A DNA stretch of 64,000 nt from Algicola sagamiensis DSM 14643 (GCF_000374485.1 NZ_KB894491.1:310546-374545); one strand, 5' to 3'. Counted from the first letter of the stretch, positions 30,134 to 38,633 are shown. Notes: generated by a model not told the origin, from the letters alone. Translations and numbers: made by a program.

Positions 30134-31705
30134 TTACTTGTTTAAATCAAAGTAAAATGACTCGCTTTGAGAGGATGCCTGGCTGGAAACCATCATTCGT
30201 TTCCCTTGTTCATCAACCCAGATCGATTGTCCAAAGCCATTGGCTTCTTCAGCATTATTCATCGCACTAGCAGGTAATGCCGAATGGTAATACCAATCGT
30301 TAGTTTGCTTGAAGAAGAAGTAAACTTCACCTTTTACAGCAGCGTTACCTTCATTGGCTTGGCCAGGTGCAGTCACAGCAAGTGCTGACCCATTGGCATA
30401 GAGTGCAAATTGATAACCAAACTTCGCATCTTTTGATAACTTAAATGTATCGGTCGCTTTCATTGTTATGGAAGTCTCTTTCTTCCACTTTTTATCATCG
30501 AATTTAGAAAAAACAAGGATCTTCCCGTTTTCGCTTGCATCTGAAACGTAAATCACTTTTCCATCTTGTTGCAGTTCGATGTTTTGCCCTTTGATGTATT
30601 GATGTGTGCTGCCAAGGTCAAATGAATAACCGGAGGCAGTGATTTCTAATTTTTGACCATCAATTGATTTATTTTGTGCACCTAAAACAATGTTACAAGG
30701 GCCATTAGAGGTGGAAGCACTCGTGCTGCTTGATGATGAACTGCTACTATTGCCAATTTTATAATCCCATTCATACATCGTGATCCCGCACTCAGCGTGG
30801 TATGCAACAGTTTTCCCATCAGCGCTGATATCAAGATCTCCAGCTTCGTTTGAAACACCAAATCGGACAACCTCTTCCCATTGGCCATTTTGCTGAATAA
30901 ATCCAGCGAGACCATCTTGATGCGCTGCAAATAAAATTTTGCCGTCATCACTCAAGGCGAGACGTTGACCAAAATGCGACTTTTCTTTCGCTTGAGAAAA
31001 AACAAGTTTTTGCTTTTGTGTGAGACTGCCATTTTTGATTTCAAAAACACGGACCTGCCCTGCTTCTTTGACCACTCCTTCATCTGATGCATGATCAGAC
31101 ACAAACGCAAGCGTCCCTTCTTTATTCATCACAATATTTCGGCCAAACTGTGTTGTTTCACCAGCAACTGTGTCCTGCTCCGTTGTAAAACCGTTTGTTA
31201 ACTTCACGGATGCTTTTCCATTCTCAACATATGCAACCAACGTTGCTTGATTATCTTGTTGAGTTGCTTGTGCAGCTGTAAAACCAAGTGACTGAATATC
31301 AGTAACATTCTTGCTCAATAATGTGCTGAGTGTGGAGACATTGTCAGACCATTGGAGATCATTTTTAATCTCGATAATATCTTCTATTTTTTGTTTATCC
31401 GTTTCACCTTGTATCAGGAAAGACTCGAAAGATTTCGTGGCCAAAGTGACAGGTAACTGATATTTTTTATCTTTAATATTCGCCACAATCAGTGTTTTTA
31501 ATCCATTTGGGCTAATACCGATAACCCGATAATACGGGTAATCTTTATCAGACTTCCAAGTGAGTATGTTCTGAGTTTGTGCACCTGCCGTCGGGGCTTC
31601 TGCTACAGGAGACTGATTCTTTGAATCTGAGTTAGAACCGCCGCAAGCCACAAGCGACAAACAGATCACAGGGATTGCGGTAACCATCATTGATTTTCTC
31701 TTCAT
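30134..31705 (-). CDS. putative beta-propeller lipoprotein
   Basis: The 523-residue lipoprotein has a signal ending 'LSLVAC' with C21 followed by GG, and a low-complexity N-terminal linker. The body contains repeated strands of the form 'GRNIVMNKEGTLAFVSDHAS', 'GQRLALSDDGKILFAAHQDG', 'GYQFALYANGSALAVTAPGQA' and 'GQSIWVDEQGKRMMVSSQ'. These resemble the FG-GAP or YVTN-type blades of a beta-propeller. A polyserine tract lies near residues 315-328. The function is unknown; similar proteins are surface lipoproteins. An AGAGG sequence lies upstream of the ATG. Confidence 0.7.
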   Translation of the reverse strand: MKRKSMMVTAIPVICLSLVACGGSNSDSKNQSPVAEAPTAGAQTQNILTWKSDKDYPYYRVIGISPNGLKTLIVANIKDKKYQLPVTLATKSFESFLIQGETDKQKIEDIIEIKNDLQWSDNVSTLSTLLSKNVTDIQSLGFTAAQATQQDNQATLVAYVENGKASVKLTNGFTTEQDTVAGETTQFGRNIVMNKEGTLAFVSDHASDEGVVKEAGQVRVFEIKNGSLTQKQKLVFSQAKEKSHFGQRLALSDDGKILFAAHQDGLAGFIQQNGQWEEVVRFGVSNEAGDLDISADGKTVAYHAECGITMYEWDYKIGNSSSSSSSSTSASTSNGPCNIVLGAQNKSIDGQKLEITASGYSFDLGSTHQYIKGQNIELQQDGKVIYVSDASENGKILVFSKFDDKKWKKETSITMKATDTFKLSKDAKFGYQFALYANGSALAVTAPGQANEGNAAVKGEVYFFFKQTNDWYYHSALPASAMNNAEEANGFGQSIWVDEQGKRMMVSSQASSQSESFYFDLNK

Positions 31706-31831
31706 CGGAAGTACCTCTTTATCATTTGGATGAATTTCAATGATGGTCAGTCTAAATACTTAACCTGAACGAAAAATGAATAAAATTAACATTTATTAAA
31801 CATTTGCAAACTATTGACATTTCTTCACATT

Positions 31832-32197
31832 TTATTCTGCAATCCGCTGCACTATATCAACCCCAATGCCGTTGGGATCCAAAATCGCAAAATGCCGATC
31901 GCCCCATGGCTCATCTTTTAGCGGTTGTTGGATTGGGATATCCAATGCTTGTATCCGTTGATAATCTGTGGTTGCATCTGCAACCTCGAATGTCAGCCAG
32001 GCACCTTGGTGATAAGGTTGTTGGAACATCGGGTGTTGCGACGCTTGCCCAGGTAACATAAATCCAAGCTCACTTTTTCCACAAGACAACAAAAGAAACC
32101 AGTCGCTTTCATAAATAACCTCACATTCAAACACTGATTGATAAAATTCTTTCGACGCAGCCAGCTGTTCTGTAATAAACCCACACCAAAGTTTCAT
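31832..32197 (-). CDS. VOC family protein (glyoxalase/bleomycin-resistance-like)
   Basis: The 121-residue protein has the paired beta-alpha-beta-beta-beta modules of the vicinal oxygen chelate fold: 'TEQLAASKEFYQSVFECEVIYESDWFLLLSCG' and 'GAWLTFEVAD...RHFAILDPNGIGVDIVQRI'. The second module ends in the common 'DPNG...D' pattern. Substrate unknown. The ATG has a GAGGAA Shine-Dalgarno. It lies 86 bp downstream of the AraC-family gene at 32284 on the same strand and may be its target. Confidence 0.8.
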   Translation of the reverse strand: MKLWCGFITEQLAASKEFYQSVFECEVIYESDWFLLLSCGKSELGFMLPGQASQHPMFQQPYHQGAWLTFEVADATTDYQRIQALDIPIQQPLKDEPWGDRHFAILDPNGIGVDIVQRIAE

Positions 32198-32283
32198 ATT
32201 GATTTCCTCGAATTAAACAATATGAATCCAGTGTGTATGCTTTTATCTCGAAAAGATTGTAAAAATACGACAGATATTAGCGT

Positions 32284-33012
32284 TTACCGCAACTCTCTAA
32301 AATCTTTTGGTGGACGGCCACTGAGTCTTTTAAAGTCTCTGATCATATGACTTTGATCGGTATAACCCATAGCGTATGCAATTTCTGCTAAAGGAATATA
32401 TGGTTGTTGCGAAATGAGTTTGAGCGCTTTTTGAAAGCGATCAATCACCCGAAACTGACTTGGTGATAACCCGATCATGTCTGTGAACGTTCGCTCAAAC
32501 TGACGGGCACTTTTTCCATACACTGCCGCGATATCTGGGATCGACATGTGCCCTGATTGTATAAACGGCATGACTTCATCCATCACATGAAGTACTGGCG
32601 GGTGTTTTTCGAGATGTTTGAGTAAAACCCTGTCAATATGTTCTAACTCCCCAGCCTCAATCAATACGGATTGGTGAGAGCGAAACAAACTGGTAGAAAT
32701 GTCAGAATGAGCATCTGTGAGTGCTTTCGCTGATATCGAAAGAAAGTGGCGGTATTGCCCCGGACGAAACCGGATCCCAATATAACAATTATCTGACATC
32801 AGCTGGATTTTCGTACTTCGCGTCGTTGTCCCGTATATCCAGGTATTCGATGCCCAAGGAGAAGCATGGTAGACAATATCAATCGCCCCATCCGGCAGTG
32901 CATCAAATTGTATGCACTCAGAGCCAAAAGAGAGCCAGTAACAATCAACGAAAGGTCTCAAGATTGGGGTTGGTTGATATTGAAAATAGCCTTTTTGCAT
33001 TACCGACAACAT
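32284..33012 (-). CDS. AraC-family transcriptional regulator
   Basis: The 242-residue protein has a DUF6597-like N-terminal ligand domain (opening 'FQYQPTPILRPFVDCYWL') and a C-terminal double helix-turn-helix ('DIAAVYGKSARQFERTFTDMIG' then 'PLAEIAYAMGYTDQSHMIRDFKRLSGRPPKDFR', about residues 165-240). The last block is a strong AraC signature. The inducer is unknown. A GC-rich hairpin (GGGCCG with CGGCCC, about 33024-33039) lies immediately upstream of the start and could affect its own expression. Confidence 0.9.
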   Translation of the reverse strand: MLSVMQKGYFQYQPTPILRPFVDCYWLSFGSECIQFDALPDGAIDIVYHASPWASNTWIYGTTTRSTKIQLMSDNCYIGIRFRPGQYRHFLSISAKALTDAHSDISTSLFRSHQSVLIEAGELEHIDRVLLKHLEKHPPVLHVMDEVMPFIQSGHMSIPDIAAVYGKSARQFERTFTDMIGLSPSQFRVIDRFQKALKLISQQPYIPLAEIAYAMGYTDQSHMIRDFKRLSGRPPKDFRELR

Positions 33013-33065
33013 CTCAATCCGAGGGCCGACAACGGCCCGTTTTGGATCATTTTAACGGATTTCCG

Positions 33066-33428
33066 TCATGAAGGAGAGTCTGATACAAGTTCTCCTTGTG
33101 GATAGGCTTGTAACGCCTCAACAAGTTGAGCCTGGATTTGGCCAGTCAAAAAGTGATAGAACATCAGCCAATCACCGAAGAAACTATAGATCGGGTAGTC
33201 GAAAGTGGCCGGTTTATTTTTTTCGAACAGTCCATGCCCCAGCCATGCAAATCCATAGCCCATGACAGGCATCAATAATAAATACGCCCAAGCGTTCATG
33301 TATAATGCTACACCAAAGCAACACCAGCACAAAACCACACCAATATAATGAAATGCACGACATGTGGGATCAGCATGTTGTGATAGGTAGTATGGGTAAA
33401 ATGCTCGGAAGGATGTAAAAGTTTTCAT
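33066..33428 (-). CDS. Mpo1-like (DUF962) membrane protein
   Basis: The 120-residue protein has two to three hydrophobic segments and the DUF962/Mpo1 hallmarks. These are 'YYLSQHADPTCRAFHYIG', 'GYGFAWLGHGLFEKNKPATFDYPIYSFFGDWLMF' and the histidine-bearing helices. Yeast Mpo1 is an ER dioxygenase of 2-hydroxy fatty acid catabolism; bacterial members are thought to be related, but their activity is unverified. The start overlaps the GNAT gene stop by 4 bp. Confidence 0.88.
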   Translation of the reverse strand: MKTFTSFRAFYPYYLSQHADPTCRAFHYIGVVLCWCCFGVALYMNAWAYLLLMPVMGYGFAWLGHGLFEKNKPATFDYPIYSFFGDWLMFYHFLTGQIQAQLVEALQAYPQGELVSDSPS

Positions 33429-34075
33429 TTGCGCGTCTCCTTTGCCTTAATCATGAGTACGCCTTGAATGGTGCCAACGGAGATCTCTGTTTTTTCTACA
33501 AAGTCATTCTGCTTAAAAAATGCCTGATGCTTTTTATCTGTGACATAAACTGCAACCCCATCAGATTGTCCATCCTCAGAAACCAGCGAATCAATCGCTC
33601 GTAATAAATAATGACCAAGCCCATGCTGTTGATGTTGCGGATGCACAGCGATAAAAGACAGATAGTGCCCATGAAAATCCGATATTGCCTGCTGGATCTT
33701 ATTTTCTTTTTCAATCATCTGTTTTGTTGAAAAATATCCTGACGACATCATCATTTTCAAACGCCAATGCCAATATCTTGCAGTGGGTAGCTCTCCATCC
33801 GGTTTTGTCACACAAGCAACTGCAAGCAAATGTTCCCCGGAAAATATACCAAACATCGGTTGATGCCCTTTCCAAAATGCATTCAACTCTTCACGTATCA
33901 AGTGGCGTAAACGGTCATCGTACCCTGACTTTTGATGCTTCAATACGTCCATAAAAACAGGATCATCATGATAAGCCAAGTACAACAACGATGATGCAAG
34001 TTTCATATCCTCCCCAGTCAGGTAAACTGCTTTGACGCCTTCACTCTGCGCCATCATTTCTGTGACATCAGTCAT
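33425..34075 (-). CDS. GNAT family N-acetyltransferase
   Basis: ATG at 34073-34075 (M14 of the longest frame) follows an AAGGGG Shine-Dalgarno, giving 216 residues. The acetyl-CoA binding motif A is 'IAVHPQHQQHGLGHYLLRAID' (about 145-165), and 'GVAVYVTDKKHQAFFKQNDFV' forms the C-terminal GNAT arm. Substrate unknown. It is probably co-transcribed with the Mpo1-like gene, which it overlaps by 4 bp. It is divergent from the DUF2789 gene at 34251. Confidence 0.85.
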   Translation of the reverse strand: MTDVTEMMAQSEGVKAVYLTGEDMKLASSLLYLAYHDDPVFMDVLKHQKSGYDDRLRHLIREELNAFWKGHQPMFGIFSGEHLLAVACVTKPDGELPTARYWHWRLKMMMSSGYFSTKQMIEKENKIQQAISDFHGHYLSFIAVHPQHQQHGLGHYLLRAIDSLVSEDGQSDGVAVYVTDKKHQAFFKQNDFVEKTEISVGTIQGVLMIKAKETRK

Positions 34076-34250
34076 ACACTTCCCCTTCGTCATTTTTTCT
34101 TTTAGGCTGCTCATGATTGCGGGCTTTGGCGCACATCAGATAGACCATACTTAGAGTATGGTTATTTTTAACAGATGAAAAATAAAACAACAATCAGAAG
34201 AAATACTATAATTTGACCAGTTCTATAAAATTAATGCAAAGGTGTGATTT

Positions 34251-34481
34251 ATGGATACATCTGCTCATAATATGACAACACTATTTACGCAGCTAGGTTT
34301 ACCAAGTGATGATGCGAGTATTGATCAATTTATTGCAAGCCATTCGCTGCGTAAGGAACAGGCGATTGATGAAGCCAGTTTTTGGACATCATCTCAAGCC
34401 TGCTTTATCCGAGAATCTCTGACCGAAGACGCGGATTGGGCTGAGATCATCGATCAATTAGACACGATGCTTCGGAAATAA
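34251..34481 (+). CDS. DUF2789 family protein
   Basis: The 76-residue acidic cytoplasmic protein matches DUF2789: N-terminal 'HNMTTLFTQLGLPSD', 'IDQFIASHSLRKEQAIDEASFWTSSQACFIRESLTEDADWAEIIDQLD'. Function unknown. An AAAGG lies 9 bp upstream of the ATG. A 8-bp perfect inverted repeat follows the gene at 34500-34519. Confidence 0.88.
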   Translation: MDTSAHNMTTLFTQLGLPSDDASIDQFIASHSLRKEQAIDEASFWTSSQACFIRESLTEDADWAEIIDQLDTMLRK

Positions 34482-34499
34482 ATCGCTTCAAGGCTAAGT

Positions 34500-34519
34500 G
34501 TGGATGAGCGTTCATCCAC
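34500..34519. repeat. inverted repeat between convergent genes
   Basis: GTGGATGA and TCATCCAC with a 4-base loop, lying between the DUF2789 stop and the DUF3192 stop. No T run; possible bidirectional terminator without U-tract. Confidence 0.5.
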
Positions 34520-34538
34520 GCTGTCACATCAGCTGCGT

Positions 34539-34895
34539 CTATAAAGTCAGTGCTGAAGCGCCCCAGCCAATGAGTTTTCCTTCTTCAAATACAAGTGGTG
34601 TGCATTCATCCTTTGAAGTGTGGCCATCTGATTTTGTGCGTTGCGTACGATACATCAGCACTTTGTATTGTTTTTGATTTTTGACATACATATCAGTGAA
34701 GTCAGGTGTCCCCATCAACATCATAATATTTTGGTAGTCATGGCCAAGTTTCAAACCTGAAATAATTTGGCGATTCTTTTCTTCCTGTGCGCTTGAAGTT
34801 GTTGATGTATACCCATCACAATCTCCCCCTTTGTAAGAAATACAACCTGTTAAGAGAGAAGAGCATGCCAGACTTAAGATAACCATTTTATTCAT
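34539..34895 (-). CDS. DUF3192 family lipoprotein
   Basis: The 118-residue lipoprotein has lipobox 'LLTGC' (C18). The mature part has the DUF3192 landmarks 'NRQIISGLKLGHDYQNIMMLMGTPDF', 'YKVLMYRTQR', 'KDECTPLVFEEGKLIGWG', which form a small BamE/SmpA-like alpha-beta fold. Function not established; envelope location is predicted from the signal. Two cysteines (about C26 and the DECTP cysteine) may form a disulphide. Confidence 0.88.
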   Translation of the reverse strand: MNKMVILSLACSSLLTGCISYKGGDCDGYTSTTSSAQEEKNRQIISGLKLGHDYQNIMMLMGTPDFTDMYVKNQKQYKVLMYRTQRTKSDGHTSKDECTPLVFEEGKLIGWGASALTL

Positions 34896-35053
34896 TTTTG
34901 ATTTCCTCTATTTGAATACGTCAGTATGAATGTCAGCGAAAGCAAGACTCTTGCCAAATTAAAAAGTACTGATACTTCAATAGATTAGCATGTTCCCTCT
35001 CTAGAACATATACATAAATAACTTATAAAATGGTGAAAATATTAATTTTTTAG

Positions 35054-35083
35054 TAAAAAAAACCACTGACCGAAGTCAGTGGT
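35054..35083 (-). terminator. intrinsic terminator of the small membrane protein gene
   Basis: A perfect 9-bp stem (35062-35070 with 35075-35083), tetraloop, then eight Ts on the minus strand. It lies about 60 bp past the stop at 35145. Confidence 0.92.
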
Positions 35084-35144
35084 GAAAGCAATGAAGGGGA
35101 AAAAGAGCCGCTTTCGAATTGTTACAAGTGCTTTTAGAGTGTAA

Positions 35145-35366
35145 TTAATTCACTGGCAATCCAAGAATGTCCAAAGAAACCAGACGTAAGACATAACCAA
35201 TCTTAATGAAAGCGGGAAGTACAATAAGACTCATATGTGCGACCAGCTGCTCAGCAAGCGTCAGTTTTTCAGGATAGCCGTAGGCTAACACTGCTGCGAC
35301 TAAACAAATTAAGCAAAATAGAAACATTGTGATATGTGCAGTTTTCAGTAATGTAATCGCTTTCAT
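35145..35366 (-). CDS. small inner-membrane protein of unknown function
   Basis: The 73-residue protein has hydrophobic segments about 10-30 and 45-66, separated by a short loop 'YGYPEKLTLAEQLVAH'. No family recognised with certainty. The gene is well framed: an AAGAGG Shine-Dalgarno about 6 bp before the ATG, a strong promoter overlapped by two palindromes just upstream, and a strong terminator downstream. It is therefore an independently and probably tightly regulated single-gene unit. Confidence 0.78.
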   Translation of the reverse strand: MKAITLLKTAHITMFLFCLICLVAAVLAYGYPEKLTLAEQLVAHMSLIVLPAFIKIGYVLRLVSLDILGLPVN

Positions 35367-35383
35367 CGTCTTTACCTCTTAAG

Positions 35384-35400
35384 TTGCATTTTAGATGCAA
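35384..35400 (-). promoter_or_regulatory. putative operator 1: TTGCAT-N5-ATGCAA
   Basis: A perfect 6-bp inverted repeat with a 5-bp spacer, 18 bp upstream of the start of the small membrane protein gene. Its geometry resembles MarR-family operators; the regulator is not identified. Confidence 0.55.
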
Positions 35401-35408
35401 GATTTAAG

Positions 35409-35425
35409 TTGTATTCTACATGCAT
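35409..35425 (-). promoter_or_regulatory. putative operator 2 overlapping the -10 box
   Basis: TTGTAT-N5-ATGCAT, a near copy of the palindrome at 35384-35400, centred 25 bp away and overlapping the -10 hexamer of the predicted promoter. Confidence 0.5.
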
Positions 35426-35440
35426 ATTTAAAAGTGTCAA
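35413..35440 (-). promoter_or_regulatory. sigma70-like promoter of the small membrane protein gene
   Basis: On the minus strand a perfect -35 TTGACA (35440-35435) is followed after 16 bp by TAGAAT (35418-35413). The -35 lies inside an 8-bp perfect inverted repeat (35430-35437 with 35440-35447). Confidence 0.7.
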
Positions 35441-35636
35441 CACTTTTCGGTTTATTTTTAATCAGAAAAGAACCATATAAAGCATAAAGTCTTATAATAC
35501 AAACTGTTAACTAATTTGATTTTGGTGAAAAGATTTATATTAACAAAATTGTATCAATTTGATTTTATTTACTTTATAATTCGTCCAAATTTTAGACAGC
35601 GTGAAGATGTTTGTTAGTTTCTAAGTTGGAGTGTCT

Positions 35637-36155
35637 ATGAGTTCATCCCAAAGTGTATATGCAGCCCCTGAAGCTTCTGTTCTTTCTCAAGTTTCCCCTG
35701 TTGGCGTCGCTATCAAACCAAGCTTTTTTGGTTTTAGTGGGCGATTGAATCGGATCCGTTTTTTCCTTTTTGGGATGGCTTACTTATTTCTCTTCGCCGC
35801 TGTAATGGTTCCTGTGATAGCACTATTCAGCACGAGTACACAAGATCCATCAGGCCCAGCTATTGCGATTTTTATTGTGCTTTATATTGCATTCGTAATT
35901 GGCTACTTCTCACTGTGTATTCGACGTTGCCACGATCTAGGTCACTCAGGTTGGATGTCACTATTGCTGATCATTCCAGTTCTCGGTACCTTCTTTTATT
36001 TCTACTTAATGTTGGCAAAAGGACAAAGAAATGAGAATGATTGGGGACAGCCACCAACACCAAGCCCCACTTGGCAAAAAGTGATCACATGGGTATTTGC
36101 ACTACTCACGATTGCATATCTCAGCTTTGGTATTGTCATTCTTTTGTCAAATTAG
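35637..36155 (+). CDS. DUF805 family membrane protein
   Basis: The 172-residue inner-membrane protein has four hydrophobic segments (about 42-62, 80-100, 113-130, 150-170). It has the DUF805 blocks 'FFGFSGRLNRIRFFLFGMAYL', 'SLCIRRCHDLGHSGWMSLLLIIPVLGTFFYFYLML' and 'KGQRNENDWGQPP'. Function unknown. The frame also offers GTG at 35631, but that overlaps the GGAG Shine-Dalgarno, so ATG at 35637 was chosen. A strong hairpin terminator follows at 36165-36194. Confidence 0.9.
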   Translation: MSSSQSVYAAPEASVLSQVSPVGVAIKPSFFGFSGRLNRIRFFLFGMAYLFLFAAVMVPVIALFSTSTQDPSGPAIAIFIVLYIAFVIGYFSLCIRRCHDLGHSGWMSLLLIIPVLGTFFYFYLMLAKGQRNENDWGQPPTPSPTWQKVITWVFALLTIAYLSFGIVILLSN

Positions 36156-36164
36156 AGTTCGTTT

Positions 36165-36194
36165 AGAGGCAGGAGCAATCGCTCCTGCCTCTTT
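36165..36194 (+). terminator. terminator hairpin after the DUF805 gene
   Basis: A perfect 12-bp stem (36165-36176 with 36181-36192), tetraloop AATC, short T run. Lies 10 bp past the stop. Confidence 0.8.
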
Positions 36195-36320
36195 AGCAAT
36201 ACCCTTAGAAATCACTTGGTAAAACCGAGTGTTCGGTAATTTGAAATCCTGCTGATCAAATGGAATATCCAAACTAGCTCCACCTTATTGCCATCAACGT
36301 CGCTTGCTGTGTTTTGCTGT

Positions 36321-36728
36321 TTATCGTTGAACCAAGCTAAACCAATTACCAGAGTTGTCTATACCCATGGCTTCAATACCATAAAGTTGCTCTGTCGGTG
36401 GCTGGATAAATTCCACACCTTTAGCCACAAGCTCTTCATAGGTTTTTCGGCAATTTTCGGTTTCGAAAACACCCGCACCAAACGCGCCATCTTCGATTAA
36501 GCTTCGCACTTTTTCAGCAGAATCTTTGGTAAACATTGGTCCCTCTTTTGGTTCTGCCAATACCAGTTGAAGCTGTGATTTAGATTTCGGATATACAGTG
36601 AGCCACCGAAAACCGCCTTCCACTTCCATGTCATCACCAACTTCGAAACCAAGCTTATTTTTGTAAAAATCAAGAGCTTCGTCCTGATTAAGGACATAGA
36701 TTGTTGCATGCACTATGGATGTGATCAT
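36321..36728 (-). CDS. VOC family protein
   Basis: The 135-residue single-domain vicinal oxygen chelate protein has 'IVHATIYVLNQDEALDFYKNKLGFEVGDD', 'FRWLTVYPKSKSQLQLVLAEP', 'CRKTYEELVAKGVEFIQPPTEQLYGIEAMGIDNSGNWFSLVQ'. The H7 (histidine of 'VHATIYV') and the terminal 'GNWFSL' follow family patterns, though the usual terminal metal-ligand glutamate is not evident. Substrate unknown. Start ATG at 36726-36728. Confidence 0.85.
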   Translation of the reverse strand: MITSIVHATIYVLNQDEALDFYKNKLGFEVGDDMEVEGGFRWLTVYPKSKSQLQLVLAEPKEGPMFTKDSAEKVRSLIEDGAFGAGVFETENCRKTYEELVAKGVEFIQPPTEQLYGIEAMGIDNSGNWFSLVQR

Positions 36729-37034
36729 CGATATATTCCCTATTGTTCGTTGATTTTTATTTTATACAATCATCAAAATAATTTTTTCTAATATTGCTCA
36801 ACTCGCCAATTTTCCAAAATACTATACACACAACTTGCAAGGTAAACCGTACAGATCAGTAAACAACTGATTCGATTTTCAGGTCATCATGAGCTGACAT
36901 AAAATGAAGCAAGGTGATACATAAACACATTGCTATACCATTTTTTGAAATTGACGCGGACAATGACTCAAGCATTGTTAAGGTTGTATCGGATGTTAGA
37001 ATTTTGCGCTCATATCATCAATGAAGAGAAAAAT
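36729..37034. other. intergenic region, nothing recognised
   Basis: This 306-bp AT-rich stretch lies between the VOC gene and tRNA-Arg. I see no gene-like frame or strong hairpin. A TTTTTCTCTTC stretch follows the tRNA 3' end on the minus strand. Confidence 0.5.
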
Positions 37035-37111
37035 TGGCGCCCCCAGTAGGAGTCGAACCTACGGCCTCACCCTTAGGAGGGGTGCGCTCTATCCAGCTGA
37101 GCTATGAGGGC
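37035..37111 (-). tRNA. tRNA-Arg (anticodon CCT)
   Basis: On the minus strand the acceptor GCCCTCA pairs with TGGGGGC (one T-G pair). The anticodon arm CACCC-CTCCTAA-GGGTG gives anticodon CCT. The T arm GTAGG-TTCGACT-CCTAC is perfect and CCA is encoded. No integrase gene is seen next to it, although tRNA-Arg genes are common island targets. Confidence 0.96.
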
Positions 37112-37385
37112 ATAAAGCTCATATTATCAGAGTGTTAGATTTTTAAAAAATATTATTTTATGATGCGTTTTAGTCCCCTTCATTCTTAATACATACTTTT
37201 TATTCCCACCCGAATTGTTCAATCGGTCAAATGGCTGTGTTTGATCACGAAAATATTCATTGCACACCAACAAAAAAAGCTGTATGGAATTTGATCAATC
37301 TTTTTTGTGAATGCAAATGAAGTGAAAAGTATGACGTTTGATGAAACAGAAGTGGTGCATTGAACACCACAAGGTCAGGCTGGAT

Positions 37386-38039
37386 TTATTTCACTGCAGA
37401 AAACAAAGCAACACAGCCAACAACTTGAATATTGACTTGCTTGAACTGAGACTCTAGTGCAGTGCGTAACCCTTGCAGATCATCTCGTGTGTTATCAAAA
37501 ATTCCTTTTTGGTTATACACCTGCATGAGTCGTTTTCCGATAAGATTATGCTGCACACCAACCCCCAAAATTGTACTACCAAAAATCACACCACCTGGAT
37601 TCATAACTTCTTTCAAGTGAGCAAACATGACACCTTTCTCAGAGAACCCCCCAGGCACACAATGCAGTAAATAATTGATACTTACAGAATCAAATCTAGG
37701 ACAGTCTAAATCAAGTGGCTCCAGAACATTTCGTCGATAGACTTCTGGTGAGAAATCTGCGATGGCTGCCGCAGCTGACTCAAGACTATTTTCATTCAAA
37801 TCGACAAGTCCGACTCTACGTTCTGTTTGCGTCAGGCAGTTCTTCAAATAGTACCCAGTGCCTACTCCAACATCGAGATGGTTGTTCGTCACATTTTTTT
37901 CAAATTCATGTCGGATGAGCTTTGTAGGACACTTCCAAAAGAAAGTATTCGAGATACCCAAAACCCATACATCATAAACAGAAAGAACACTTTTGGAATA
38001 AACGGCTTGGCCTGCTATCGCAGCATTATCATCATTCAT
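37386..38039 (-). CDS. class I SAM-dependent methyltransferase
   Basis: 217 residues from ATG at 38037-38039 (an in-frame GTG four codons upstream is possible). The SAM-binding motif I is 'HLDVGVGTGYYLKNCL' (about 55-70). 'RVGLVDLNENSLESAA' is motif II, and 'FDSVSINYLLHCVPG' and 'LKEVMNPGGVIFGSTILG' are motifs post-II and III. It resembles small-molecule methyltransferases often found near natural-product genes, but no such genes are adjacent. It stands alone between tRNA-Arg and a non-coding stretch, which suggests acquisition. Substrate unknown. Confidence 0.82.
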   Translation of the reverse strand: MNDDNAAIAGQAVYSKSVLSVYDVWVLGISNTFFWKCPTKLIRHEFEKNVTNNHLDVGVGTGYYLKNCLTQTERRVGLVDLNENSLESAAAAIADFSPEVYRRNVLEPLDLDCPRFDSVSINYLLHCVPGGFSEKGVMFAHLKEVMNPGGVIFGSTILGVGVQHNLIGKRLMQVYNQKGIFDNTRDDLQGLRTALESQFKQVNIQVVGCVALFSAVK

Positions 38040-38161
38040 ACTTTGACCCACAATATTTGAAAACTACCAAAGAAAAGATTAGAGATAGTAATACGACTAT
38101 TCATTTCATGAAAACAGACCAGCAACTGAAATAATATCGTCCCTTATTCTCAATTTGGTAA

Positions 38162-38460
38162 TTATCTTGAATGCGGTCGCTTCAAGTCTGCATTTTCTTC
38201 TAACTTCTCTATCACATTTCTGCAAGAACGATATGCCTCTTTGTCCCGCGCCTCTATTTCAGGGATCCAGCCTGTATATAATCACCTCAATTGCACACAA
38301 AGCTTGATTCACTGTATGTCCTGATAATGAAATAGGTGGCTAAGAGGTCTCGATTTATGCGACCAGTCCATGAAATGACAGCGCTTTCCCCAAGCGTTTT
38401 ATGTCTAGAATGAGGTGATCAAATGGAGGTTCTGAAATTCCTTTAAAACCCTGTGTAAAA
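38162..38460 (-). pseudogene. possible decayed coding remnant or repeat element
   Basis: The minus strand of this gene-free stretch contains short peptide-like readings in different frames. One is 39 codons (38165-38281, ending at TAA 38162-38164) with 'GWIPEIEARDKEAYRSCRNV' and a charged helical tail. A second, just upstream in another frame, is 'SLSGHTVNQALCAIEVI'. A third begins further upstream around 38448 and ends '...RLGKALSFHGLVA'. The joins are broken by stops and frame changes. This could be a frameshifted gene end or the end of a dispersed element. I cannot identify the parent, so the call is tentative. Confidence 0.3.
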
Positions 38461-38585
38461 CTGTTTACAAGAAGAAAAGTGCACTAATCAAGTAGAGGTG
38501 TGGTCAATCTCCCTGATACTTAAAGCGCGCGTTCAGCCCAGGATTGAGTGAGACATGAATATAACTTCACTTGCTTGTCGGCAAG

Positions 38586-38616
38586 AAAAAAGCCAGACTC
38601 AAGAGTCTGGCTTTTT
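38586..38616 (-). terminator. bidirectional-looking terminator of the aminotransferase gene
   Basis: A long A/T-flanked perfect stem (38587-38600 with 38603-38616; core GCCAGACTC with GAGTCTGGC) with T runs on both strands, 18 bp past the aminotransferase stop. Confidence 0.92.
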
Positions 38617-38633
38617 AAAATGCGAAATAATAA

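Noticed and set aside
37035-38633. Genomic island at tRNA-Arg
   Set aside because: No integrase, no second copy of the tRNA 3' end found nearby, and only one gene in the interval.
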